Origin: Verrucomicrobiota bacterium
Lineage (GTDB): Bacteria; Verrucomicrobiota; Verrucomicrobiia; Opitutales; Oceanipulchritudinaceae
Direction: 5' to 3'
Assembly: GCA_009908535.1 (NCBI GenBank)
Contig: JAAAOD010000073.1
Location: 1-14,830 of the forward strand
DNA length: 14,830 bases
Shown: piece after piece, positions 1-7,861 of the stretch
Numbering within the stretch: the first letter of the stretch is position 1
Layout of the letters: every line of letters begins with the position of its first letter
The notes under the pieces: generated by a model
Databases searched by the model: none
The model's input: the letters and a program-made list of their open reading frames with translations, nothing else
Told to the model about the DNA's origin: nothing
Translations under genes and position numbers: made by a program

Positions 1-1
1 G

Positions 2-1948
2 CGCCGGCTCACCCGCGACGACCTCGAGGCCGGGCGCCTGCAGCTGGTTTCCGCCTTGAGCATGTCGCAGAACCGCGGTTCCGCCCTTTTCCGCAATCGT
101 GATCAGGTCGCCTATCTTGCCGAACAACAGAGGGGATTCTTTGCGGAAATGAAAACGCTCCTGCGCGACCTCGGCTACGATGGAGTGGTCTCCGCGAACA
201 ACTGGAAAACCATCAACACGCCGCGCCTGGGCGACCTTGAACTGTACACCTACACCGCCGGCGACCTCATCGACCGGCACAATTTCTACTCGCCCTGGAT
301 CAGTGAGCAGGCGCAGTTTTTCGCGGTCGCTCCCGGGGACCGATTTTTCCCCGTCTCCGCCTTCCTCGCACCGCGCGGGACCCCCCTTCAGCAAAAGCAG
401 GTGGCCGATCATCCGTTCTCCATTTCCGAGCAGGCATGGACGATGTACACGCCCCTGCAGGGGGAGGCGCCCCTCGCCGTGGCCTCCTACATGTCCATGC
501 TCGATATCGATGCCTGGATGTGGTTCGCGATCGACACGAAGACCTGGAACACGGCCAGCCATCGGACATGGATCGTCGAAAACCCCGCCACCCTCGGCCA
601 GTTTCCGGCCGCGGCCCTTCTTTACCGGCGGGGCGACATTGCCGAGGCCGGGGTCGTGGGGCGGGAAGGCCGCACCCCCGCCTCCCTGACCTCCCTCGAA
701 GAGTCCAAGCTCGTGATCAATACCGGCTTTGACGTCTTCCGCGACGATCCGGGGGATTTTGATCCGGATCCCGTGCCGGGGCGCGATCTCGTCGATCCCG
801 CCATCGGGCTGGTCGGCAAGACGGTCCTCGACCCCTCCACCGATGACGACCTCTTTCTCCCTGAAGCCCTGGATCGTATCGGCGAAAGCGACGGAACCAT
901 CCACAGCATGACCGGCCAGCTGCGCATGCACACGGACGCCGGCGTCCTCGTCCTCGACAGCGCCCGCTCCCAGGGCGCCAACGGTTTCCTCGGCAGCCAT
1001 GGTCCCGTGGAGACGGAGAACCTTCGCATCGACATGGGCAACGACTTCGGGGCCGTCGTCGTGACCAGCCTCGATGACAATCCGCTGGTCTCCGCCGAAA
1101 GCCTTTTCATCCAGGCCTTTGCCAGTAATCGCCGGGTCGGCTTTCGTACCGAGCCTGTGGAGATGTCATGGCGCTCCGAATCCGTCACCGGACTGCAGGT
1201 CCTCGACGAGGGCGACGCGAGGTACGAAGTTGAGCGGCTGGATGTGCGCGTCCGCCTGAAAGGCTTTGCCGACCGCTGGGAATCGGCCCGGCGGCTCGAT
1301 GTGAACCTGTATCCGGATGGTTCCATCGAGGCCGTGATCGAGGGAGAGGATGTTCTGCTCACCCTGCCTTCGGACAGCCTTTACACAAAGGTCGATCTCC
1401 GTGCGCCGGAGGAACCGGTCGCGCGTATTGAAACGCGCATGCTCCCCAACGCCCGGCTGGTCGAGCCTTACGAAGCCCGCTTGCGGGCGGCCGGGGAAAC
1501 GGGGACGTGGCACCTTGCAGAGACCTCCGGACCGCTTCCCGACGGCCTCGCCCTTGCCGAAGACGGAACCCTCACCGGCGCCCCCGGCCAGGCGGGCTTG
1601 TTCCACCTGCGTATCGAGCTGCGGGACGCCGGCCCCGGTGAAGCCGTCCTCGACACCCGTGACATCACGCTCCTCGTCGAGCCCGTACCGGCAACGACTC
1701 CGTGGGGAACGCCGGCCAATCGGTCCAAATCCGCCTTTTTCGGATGGGTCCTCGACCTCGAATGGCCGATGGTCTGGTCGTGGGAATTCGCTACATGGCT
1801 CTATGTGGTGCCATCGGATTCGCCAACGGCCCTCTTCGCCTTCCGCTACGAGGGTTTGGCGGGTGGCTGGACGTGGTTAAGCGGAGAATTCTGGCCATGG
1901 TATTACGATTACGAGGCCGGTGAATGGAAATCAGCCGAAAATTTATGA
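2..1948 (+). CDS. C-terminal part of a large, probably exported glycoside hydrolase (clan GH-A-like) with an Ig-like module and Trp-rich tail; 5' end outside window
   Basis: The frame is open from the first bases of the window, so the gene starts upstream; the TTG at 56 is only the first internal start-like codon. Numbering from that TTG, residues 1-200 read like the second half of a TIM barrel: a SANNWKT strand (46-52), a D-L-I-D-R-H-N-F strand (70-77), a candidate nucleophile Glu125 in SISEQAW, and a final WMWFAID strand (154-160). Residues 200-450 look like an all-beta accessory region. Residues 455-543 match the putative-Ig (He_PIG) pattern, with GPLPDGLALAEDGTLTGAP as its signature. Residues 550-624 form a tail with 11 Trp. 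The barrel assignment is inference from pattern; the acid/base Glu and any signal peptide would lie upstream. The family could be GH5 or another clan GH-A family. The gene runs into a downstream sulfatase, which suggests an operon for glycan breakdown. Confidence 0.6.
   Translation, partial: RRLTRDDLEAGRLQLVSALSMSQNRGSALFRNRDQVAYLAEQQRGFFAEMKTLLRDLGYDGVVSANNWKTINTPRLGDLELYTYTAGDLIDRHNFYSPWISEQAQFFAVAPGDRFFPVSAFLAPRGTPLQQKQVADHPFSISEQAWTMYTPLQGEAPLAVASYMSMLDIDAWMWFAIDTKTWNTASHRTWIVENPATLGQFPAAALLYRRGDIAEAGVVGREGRTPASLTSLEESKLVINTGFDVFRDDPGDFDPDPVPGRDLVDPAIGLVGKTVLDPSTDDDLFLPEALDRIGESDGTIHSMTGQLRMHTDAGVLVLDSARSQGANGFLGSHGPVETENLRIDMGNDFGAVVVTSLDDNPLVSAESLFIQAFASNRRVGFRTEPVEMSWRSESVTGLQVLDEGDARYEVERLDVRVRLKGFADRWESARRLDVNLYPDGSIEAVIEGEDVLLTLPSDSLYTKVDLRAPEEPVARIETRMLPNARLVEPYEARLRAAGETGTWHLAETSGPLPDGLALAEDGTLTGAPGQAGLFHLRIELRDAGPGEAVLDTRDITLLVEPVPATTPWGTPANRSKSAFFGWVLDLEWPMVWSWEFATWLYVVPSDSPTALFAFRYEGLAGGWTWLSGEFWPWYYDYEAGEWKSAENL
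1913..1916 (+). promoter_or_regulatory. Ribosome binding site for the first sulfatase
   Basis: GAGG lies 7 bases before the ATG at 1924, inside the end of the upstream glycoside hydrolase gene. It supports 1924 as the sulfatase start over the ATG at 1945. The latter gives an ATGA overlap with the upstream stop and matches the usual family N-terminus, but has poorer ribosome-binding sequence before it. Confidence 0.45.
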
Positions 1949-3306
1949 ACGTCATCTACATTGTCTGCCACGATCTTGGACGCCAACTCGGTTGCTACGG
2001 GCGCGGCGTCCGGACGCCCCACCTCGATGCCTTCGCGGAACAGGGCCTGCGCTTCGACCGGGCCTTCTGCCAGACCGCCGTCTGCAGTCCTTCCCGCGGG
2101 GCCTGCCTCTCCGGCCTGCCGGCCCACCAGAATGGAATGATGGGACTGGCCCACTTCGGCTGGCGCTTTTTCCCCGGCGTGAAAACCGTCGTCGACTATT
2201 GCAACGAAGGCGGTGTCGAGACGGTGCACTGCGGGTTTTCCCATGAAGGGGAGGAGCTGCATTCCCGCTACCAGATCGACTTCGAGGTCGACTGGCGCTG
2301 CCATACCGCCGAGGCCGCCGTCGACGACGCCGTCGCCTACCTCGACGGGCGCCGGAAACAGAAGCGCACGACGCCCTTTTACCTCAATCTCGGTACCGTC
2401 GAGGTGCACAAATCCGTGTGGGGCCGCGACACCGATCGCGATGGCTGCCCTTCCCGCTTCCATCGCGTTTACGGCGGTCCGGTTCCCGAGGAGGAGGTTG
2501 CGGTCCCGGCGCCCACTCCGGAGATTCCGCTGACGAAGGAAGAGTTCTCCCGTTTCGAAGCGGCCATCCGTTATCTCGACCAGCAGATGGGGAGGCTCTT
2601 CCGCGCCATCGACGACCTTGGCTACGCCGAGGACACCATGGTCATCTTCTCCACCGACCATGGCATGGTCGACCTTCGCGGAAAGGGCTCCCTGTACGAC
2701 CGCGGTACCGAGATCGCCCTGCTGGTACGGTCGCCTTCCGGCCATGCGCCGACCCGCGACGCGGATCCCCTCGTTTCCAACCTCGATATCACCCCGACGG
2801 TTCTCGAGGCCCTCGGCCTGCCCGTCCCGGAAACCCTTCCCGGCAATTCCTTCTGGCCGCTGTGCGGCGGTGCGGGTTCCTACACCCCGTCGGAACGGAT
2901 TTTCCTCGAGTGGAATTTCGGCGGTCCGCAGGACGACTTCTACCCGGTGCGCGCGGTACGCACGGACCGCTGCAAGCTTCTTCGCCACTACGGTCCCCAC
3001 AACTACGACCAGTACCGGCCGGAGGAACTCGGGCCCGACTTCACGCGGGAGGAAATGAATCGTAAACGCTTCAGGGACTACGGGCCTCCCTATCAGCATC
3101 CGGAGCGTATGACCCCCGCCGTCGAACTCTTCGACCTGCAAAGCGATCCCCACGAACTCTCCAACGTCGCCGCTTCCGCGGACTACGCCGCTACCCGCGC
3201 GGAACTGGAAGAAGCGCTCGACGACTGGATGGCGGCAACCGACGACCCCGTCCTGCGAAACGAAACACCCCGCCTTCCGGCCGCCCCCGGATTCCATTTC
3301 CCATGA
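1924..3306 (+). CDS. Sulfatase (alkaline-phosphatase superfamily, type I formylglycine), no signal peptide
   Basis: This is a 460-residue type I sulfatase that hydrolyses sulfate esters, probably on sugar residues of an imported oligosaccharide. Visible landmarks are the N-terminal metal-binding strand with H16-D17 (IYIVCHDLGR), the formylglycine motif C54-S-P-S-R followed by GACLSG, a second metal-site pair D245-H246 in IFSTDHGM, K254, and the typical C-terminal ELFDLQSDPHELSNVA (401-416). No hydrophobic signal peptide is present, so a cytoplasmic location is likely. Activity would need conversion of Cys54 to formylglycine by a maturase, and none is encoded in the window. The gene overlaps the preceding glycoside hydrolase by 25 bases, so translation is probably coupled. 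The alternative start at 1945 would remove seven residues. The subfamily and substrate cannot be read from the sequence alone. Confidence 0.93.
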   Translation: MEISRKFMNVIYIVCHDLGRQLGCYGRGVRTPHLDAFAEQGLRFDRAFCQTAVCSPSRGACLSGLPAHQNGMMGLAHFGWRFFPGVKTVVDYCNEGGVETVHCGFSHEGEELHSRYQIDFEVDWRCHTAEAAVDDAVAYLDGRRKQKRTTPFYLNLGTVEVHKSVWGRDTDRDGCPSRFHRVYGGPVPEEEVAVPAPTPEIPLTKEEFSRFEAAIRYLDQQMGRLFRAIDDLGYAEDTMVIFSTDHGMVDLRGKGSLYDRGTEIALLVRSPSGHAPTRDADPLVSNLDITPTVLEALGLPVPETLPGNSFWPLCGGAGSYTPSERIFLEWNFGGPQDDFYPVRAVRTDRCKLLRHYGPHNYDQYRPEELGPDFTREEMNRKRFRDYGPPYQHPERMTPAVELFDLQSDPHELSNVAASADYAATRAELEEALDDWMAATDDPVLRNETPRLPAAPGFHFP

Positions 3307-3396
3307 GTTTCCCCCGGATAGCGTTTCTCACCCCTCCTTGACCCGGACACCTGTGGCTCACGCCCTCGGCTCTTTCCAGGGCCCGCGGTCGCCCGC

Positions 3397-6300
3397 TCAC
3401 GGATCCACCGAAATGCGAATGAAGGGATTCACCGTATCGGGCGGCAGGCGGATCTCACGCTCCTGGGCGGAGAAGTCGCCGTCGGGATCGAAATCCGTGA
3501 CCCTCTCTGTTCCCGGAAAGGGCGTCCAGCTTCCCTCTGAGAAATCCGGGGAGACCCAGACGGTGACGTCGCCCTCGGGAGCGCTCAGGCTGCGGCGGTA
3601 GCGGAAGACCAGCTCCCCCGTGTCCGGGTCGCGTTCAAGCTCGTAAGGAGGCGACTCCGGCACCCCGGGATCGAGATCGAAACCGTATTCAAGAACGTTG
3701 GATAGGCTGTCGTGATCCGGATTCATGTCCTCCCCGCTGTCGGAGGGAAAAACCCACGCGCGCGCGTCGGCCCAGGCGGCGTAGCTGGTCAACTGGGGAA
3801 CGGGGCGGAAGACCGCCGTGTAGCCGGGGTTCCCGGAAGCGGTCACGGTGGCGGGGTTCTGCAGGCTAGGCTGCGGTCCCTCCCAATAATAAAACTGGTA
3901 GCCTGGATGGGCGGTGGCGGTCAGGGTCACCGCGGTACCGTCCGGTACGACGGTGCCCGTGGCGCCGCTGGAGGCCTCGCCTCCGGGGCTTGACACGAGG
4001 TCGAGGGACGAGGTGCCGGCGGGCTGGGAAACGGTGAAGCTGACCGAAGCCGGGTTGGACCGGTCTTTTCCATCGGTCACTTGGTAGAAAAGGGTCTCGG
4101 TGGCACTCCGAACGCCGGGCCGCGGGGTGTAGGTAAGGGTGCCGCCCGCGAGAGCGACCGTCCCGAAGCGCCCTCCGGCACACTGGAGAAGGGAAAGGGC
4201 GTCGCCGGGGTCGGAATCGCTGTCGTTGGCGAGAAGGTCGACGGAGACGGAGGCGTCCGGCGTGGTCATGTGATGCCCGTCGTCGACCGCGACGGGGGCA
4301 TCATTGGCGACCGCGGCCAGTCGCTCGAAGCGAAAGCCGTCCACGGCAACCCGCCCGGTTGCGCTGTCGGTCGAGATCTCCACGCGGGAGGTCGGACCCA
4401 TGGCAAAGGTCCCAAGGTCGAACCACTGGTCGGGGTTGCCGGCCTGGTCCACCGTGACGGTGCTCGCCCCGAAGCGGGCGTGAACCGTGACCTCGACATC
4501 CGAGGCGGCGTTGCCCCATGTTGGATTCCAAAGATAGAGCCGATAGTCCCCGCCCGGCAGCCCCGGCTGAAGGATCGCCGTGCCGCCCGTGCCGGTGTCG
4601 AAGACGGTAACGGCGTCAGGTCCGAAAGTGTCACTGATGAAGCCGACTTCGCGGAAGCTGCCGCCATTGACGCCGTCCAGGATGAAGGGAGCGTCAGCCT
4701 GGTCCACCTGCCAGTCAAAGAGCGTCCCGGCGGCGGCGATGACCCGAAGCTCGGCCCGGTAGCTGAGGGTGCGCCCGTCGGCATCCACGGCCTCGGCCTG
4801 GTAGACCCCGGCGTCCCCGCTCGTGGCCCCGTGGATGCGCAGGCTCGTCGCGGTCTCGCCGGGCAGCTCGGCGCCGTCCTTTGTCCAGCGCACCGTCAGC
4901 ACCTCGCTTCCCGCCTCGCGGATGCTGAAGAGGGCGTCCTCCCCGACCGCGACGACCTGGCTAGCGGCGTGCTGTTGCAGCACCGGGGGCACGGCGGCGG
5001 CGGAGCGGCTGCGCAGGGAGTCAAGACGGGCCTTCAAGTCCGACTCCACGGAATCATAGGCGGGATTGTTGATAAGGGCGTCCCATTCGTAGCGGTCGCC
5101 CGCGCCCACCGCGTACAGTTCCTGCGGGTCGCCGCTCTCGTCCTCGTAATACTTGTATCCATTCCCCCATGACACACCACCCAGCGGATCAAGGGGATCC
5201 GCCGAGCCGCCGAGAAAACCGTAGGCCTCCTCCACCCAGTCCGGGTCGTGCTGCTCCAGCAGGGGCGCAAGGCTTTTCCCGTCGAGCGGGGTTTCCGGGG
5301 CGGGGAGCCCGCAGAGCTCAACGAGGGTCGGGTAAACATCCAACAGGGTAACGGCCTTCGGCTCGGCCTCATTGACCCGCCCTCCGCCGGGAATGCGGAA
5401 AATGAGGGGGACGTGGTAGCCGACATTGTCGGGAGTGCCTTTGGAAAAGAATTTGTTGTGTTCCCCGAGCCCGTAGCCGTTGTCACCAAAAACCACAACA
5501 ATGGTGTTGGCGGCAAGGCCGGTGGTGTCGAGTTTCCCGAGCAGGTCGGCGATATGGTCGTCGGTCATTGCCGTGCAGGCGTAGTAGCCCTCGAGGGACT
5601 TTCGAAAGGCCTCCTCGTCGGAAAAGGCCGTGTTGAAGGGCGGGAGGACGATTTCGGGGGTAGCCGGATCAGTGACATTGTCGTCTCCGGCACCCCAATT
5701 GAAGCGCCCGAAGTAGTCCGCGGGAGCGGTAAAGGGCAGGTGCGGACGCCGGAAACCGACGGCCAGGAAGAACGGCTTTTCGGCGACGTCGAACTCCCCG
5801 CCGGGCGTAGCGAAGTCCTCCAGCAGCTCGAGGGCGCGCGTTTTTGTGATTCCGTCCGTGAGGCGGTCCGCGTCGATTAGGTTCCCCCCTTCATCCGTCG
5901 CCGCAAGCTCGTAGATCTTGCTATCCTCCCCGCCCTGTTCGGTGAAGGTTTCCTGGCGCCGGACGTTGTCATCCAGCCCGAGCTCCTCAAGTTCCCGGCT
6001 CTGGATGACGACCTTGTCCCGCCCGGAACCGAAAGGCTCCTCCGTGATATCCCAGCCCGCCGGCACATCCAGCCCGATGTGGAAAACCTTGTCCAGCCGC
6101 ACCGTGTTGTAGCCGTTGTCATGGAAATGCTGGTGAAGGTAAACGAGGCTGCGGTTCATTCCGTCGTCGTTGCCAATGGCGCCGGTGTTGCGCCACTGGG
6201 AGGTCTCGACATTCTTGCCCGACATGAACATCTGACGGGCCGGCATGCAGGCCGGCCAGTTTGCGTAGGCCTGGCTGAAGGCCAGTCCTTCGTCGCAGAG

Positions 6301-7593
6301 ACGGTCGAGGGCGGGCGTCTCGATACTGGGGTGGCGCTGTCCATAGGACGGGTGGCTGATGGCGGAGGCTGACATGTCGTCAATGACCACCATGAGGACG
6401 TTGAAAGGTCCACTGCCGGGCACGGGGGTCGTGGCTCCGGCAATCCCAGAGTAGGCGGAAAAGCCCTGCTCGTTGAAAGCGCGCACCCGGTAGCTGTAGG
6501 TGCCTTCCGGGGCAAGCCCGGTATCCGTGAAGCTGACCGAATCCGCGTCCACGGAGGCCACCGCGCTGAAGCCGTACCCTTCGCTGCGCTCGATCGAGAA
6601 GCCGTCCTCGTTGCTGCTGTTGTCGTTCCATTGAAGGCGAACAGCCGTGGCACTCAACGCTTCCGCCGTAAGGCTGTCCGGATCGCCGTCCGGGGCGACT
6701 GGCGGCGGCTCCGCGGTCGTCGCGGTGGCCTCGTTCGAATAAGCGGAGGGACCGGACGGCGTGAGCGCCCGCACCCGGTAAGTGTAGGACGTCGAGGCCG
6801 CGAGGCCGCTGTCACCGTAGGCCGTGCTGTCCGCCGGCAGGGTCACCAGTGGCGCGAAGGGACCGCCGGAGGAGCGCTCGATGGCAAAGCCGGTCTCCAC
6901 CGCGGAATTGTCCGTCCAGGAAAGGTCGATCGCGCTTGCGCTGACCGCGGAGGCCGCCAGGAGGGTCGGCGCATCGGCATCGGCTTCGCCGGCGACCTCC
7001 AGCAAAGCCGCGTTCAGGGCAGCGCCCCGGGTCACCGCTTTGCCGCCGCCCTGGGCCTCCATGGTAAGGACCAGCTCCCCTCCGGACGGCTGCAGGCCGG
7101 AAAGGGTCACCTCCGAGGGCACCGTCGTGTCCACGCCCGCCTGCGACTCCCCGCCCGCCGTGAAAGTGACATCCGCTGTCAGGAAAAGGTTGGTGTCGAT
7201 GAACAGGGTCAGGGTGTAAAGCCGCAGGTCGTCCAGTCCGCTGAAGGTCACCGTGATGGTGCCGTCGCTCTCGTTGAGGGTCCGGAACCCGTCCCCGTAG
7301 GCCGCGGCGGTAAACAGACCGCTGTCCGGCCCGGAACCGTCGAAACCGACAACACCCCCGTCGCTCGTCAGGGCCACCCCGTAGCTGCCCGCCCCCGTGC
7401 CGTCCGTCAGACCCGTGAAGCTCTGCGGCCCCGACGCGAGGGTCAGCTCGACCAGGTTGTAAGGCGCCGGCGCATCTGCCGGGGTCGGGTTCGCGTCCAC
7501 TTGAAAATCCAGGTACACCTGCTGTCCGCAGGCAAGCCGGGCGGTGTGGATTGTGATAAAGAGAAGAAGAAGGGTCGGTTTCGGGGCTTTCAT
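3397..7593 (-). CDS. Secreted 1398-residue multidomain sulfatase, iduronate-2-sulfatase-like catalytic domain
   Basis: The start at 7593 gives a clear signal peptide (basic MKAPK, a Leu-rich core, then ACGQQ near residue 25). Domains in order: a beta-sandwich module (about 26-200); two fibronectin type III repeats (about 207-293 and 305-389, both ending in TYSYRVRA-like strands); the sulfatase domain (about 396-862); an Ig-like domain (about 868-952); a golvesin/XLY-like beta domain (about 957-1092); a cadherin-like domain opening DAPVAVDD (about 1098-1190); a bacterial-repeat domain (about 1195-1263); and an Asp-rich C-terminal module (D-M-N-P-D-H-D, 1289-1295). Catalytic landmarks are D405-D406, the formylglycine motif C449-M-P-A-R, the KVFH motif at 502-505, FRRPHLPF (614-621) and D704-N705. 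KVFH and the RPHLPF block resemble iduronate-2-sulfatase, but substrate is inference. The enzyme likely acts outside the cytoplasm on a polymer. Its promoter region carries the LacI-type palindrome at 7691-7708. Confidence 0.9.
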   Translation of the reverse strand: MKAPKPTLLLLFITIHTARLACGQQVYLDFQVDANPTPADAPAPYNLVELTLASGPQSFTGLTDGTGAGSYGVALTSDGGVVGFDGSGPDSGLFTAAAYGDGFRTLNESDGTITVTFSGLDDLRLYTLTLFIDTNLFLTADVTFTAGGESQAGVDTTVPSEVTLSGLQPSGGELVLTMEAQGGGKAVTRGAALNAALLEVAGEADADAPTLLAASAVSASAIDLSWTDNSAVETGFAIERSSGGPFAPLVTLPADSTAYGDSGLAASTSYTYRVRALTPSGPSAYSNEATATTAEPPPVAPDGDPDSLTAEALSATAVRLQWNDNSSNEDGFSIERSEGYGFSAVASVDADSVSFTDTGLAPEGTYSYRVRAFNEQGFSAYSGIAGATTPVPGSGPFNVLMVVIDDMSASAISHPSYGQRHPSIETPALDRLCDEGLAFSQAYANWPACMPARQMFMSGKNVETSQWRNTGAIGNDDGMNRSLVYLHQHFHDNGYNTVRLDKVFHIGLDVPAGWDITEEPFGSGRDKVVIQSRELEELGLDDNVRRQETFTEQGGEDSKIYELAATDEGGNLIDADRLTDGITKTRALELLEDFATPGGEFDVAEKPFFLAVGFRRPHLPFTAPADYFGRFNWGAGDDNVTDPATPEIVLPPFNTAFSDEEAFRKSLEGYYACTAMTDDHIADLLGKLDTTGLAANTIVVVFGDNGYGLGEHNKFFSKGTPDNVGYHVPLIFRIPGGGRVNEAEPKAVTLLDVYPTLVELCGLPAPETPLDGKSLAPLLEQHDPDWVEEAYGFLGGSADPLDPLGGVSWGNGYKYYEDESGDPQELYAVGAGDRYEWDALINNPAYDSVESDLKARLDSLRSRSAAAVPPVLQQHAASQVVAVGEDALFSIREAGSEVLTVRWTKDGAELPGETATSLRIHGATSGDAGVYQAEAVDADGRTLSYRAELRVIAAAGTLFDWQVDQADAPFILDGVNGGSFREVGFISDTFGPDAVTVFDTGTGGTAILQPGLPGGDYRLYLWNPTWGNAASDVEVTVHARFGASTVTVDQAGNPDQWFDLGTFAMGPTSRVEISTDSATGRVAVDGFRFERLAAVANDAPVAVDDGHHMTTPDASVSVDLLANDSDSDPGDALSLLQCAGGRFGTVALAGGTLTYTPRPGVRSATETLFYQVTDGKDRSNPASVSFTVSQPAGTSSLDLVSSPGGEASSGATGTVVPDGTAVTLTATAHPGYQFYYWEGPQPSLQNPATVTASGNPGYTAVFRPVPQLTSYAAWADARAWVFPSDSGEDMNPDHDSLSNVLEYGFDLDPGVPESPPYELERDPDTGELVFRYRRSLSAPEGDVTVWVSPDFSEGSWTPFPGTERVTDFDPDGDFSAQEREIRLPPDTVNPFIRISVDP

Positions 7594-7653
7594 GGGAGGA
7601 TGCCGCTTCCGGGTTGCGGTTAAAAGGAATCTGCGGCCATGTACCAGGGGACC

Positions 7654-7779
7654 GTAAACGGACCGCCGAATGGAATGGCAAAGCCCATGTTCTTGAACCA
7701 GTTCAAGATGCACCGGGCCGCTTGACGCCCGGACATGGACCTCGTCAGAAAGGCGGTTCGCATCCGTCCGGTAAACGGA
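7654..7779 (+). repeat. Pair of 9-base direct repeats (GTAAACGGA) flanking the operator
   Basis: GTAAACGGA occurs at 7654-7662 and again at 7771-7779, on either side of the palindrome at 7691-7708. The left copy lies in CCGTAAACGG and the right copy in an inverted repeat ATCCGT-N7-ACGGAT (7762-7780). They could be sites for a second regulator. The match is short, so chance is a real alternative. Confidence 0.25.
7691..7708. promoter_or_regulatory. Putative LacI-family operator (18-bp palindrome) in the sulfatase/GH43 divergent region
   Basis: TCTTGAAC and GTTCAAGA form perfect 8-base arms around a central CA. The 14-base core TTGAACCAGTTCAA recurs without change in front of the LacI-family gene at 11469-11482. 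The site lies 98 bases upstream of the large sulfatase start (minus strand) and 153 bases upstream of the GH43-like start (plus strand), so it could control both. The sequence identity is seen directly; that the local LacI protein binds here is inference. Confidence 0.75.
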
Positions 7780-7861
7780 TTGAAAAGGCCTGCCATTAGC
7801 GTTGAAAAGCCTTCGTCTAACCTGGTGGCAGGATACAGCATCCTGAAAACAAAAGCAGTGG

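Noticed and set aside
1909..3297. Long minus-strand open frame opposite the first sulfatase
   Set aside because: It has no recognisable motif, while the plus strand carries all sulfatase catalytic motifs. This is a codon-bias shadow.
3307..3396. Terminator between the convergent sulfatase genes
   Set aside because: I saw only short GC-rich complementarities (for example GGGC and GCCC around 3380-3394) and no T-run, so nothing is supported in these 90 bases.
4422..4440. Operator-like CGAACCACTGGTCG
   Set aside because: It lies inside the large sulfatase coding sequence, does not match the operator core beyond GAACCA and is not a good palindrome.
4081..5172. Long plus-strand open frame opposite the large sulfatase
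   Set aside because: It lies entirely within a well-supported multidomain protein on the other strand and has no motif of its own.
7713..7732. Inverted repeat CCGGGC-N8-GCCCGG near the operator as a terminator
   Set aside because: It lies upstream of both divergent genes, has no T-run and has only six-base arms, which are common at this GC content.
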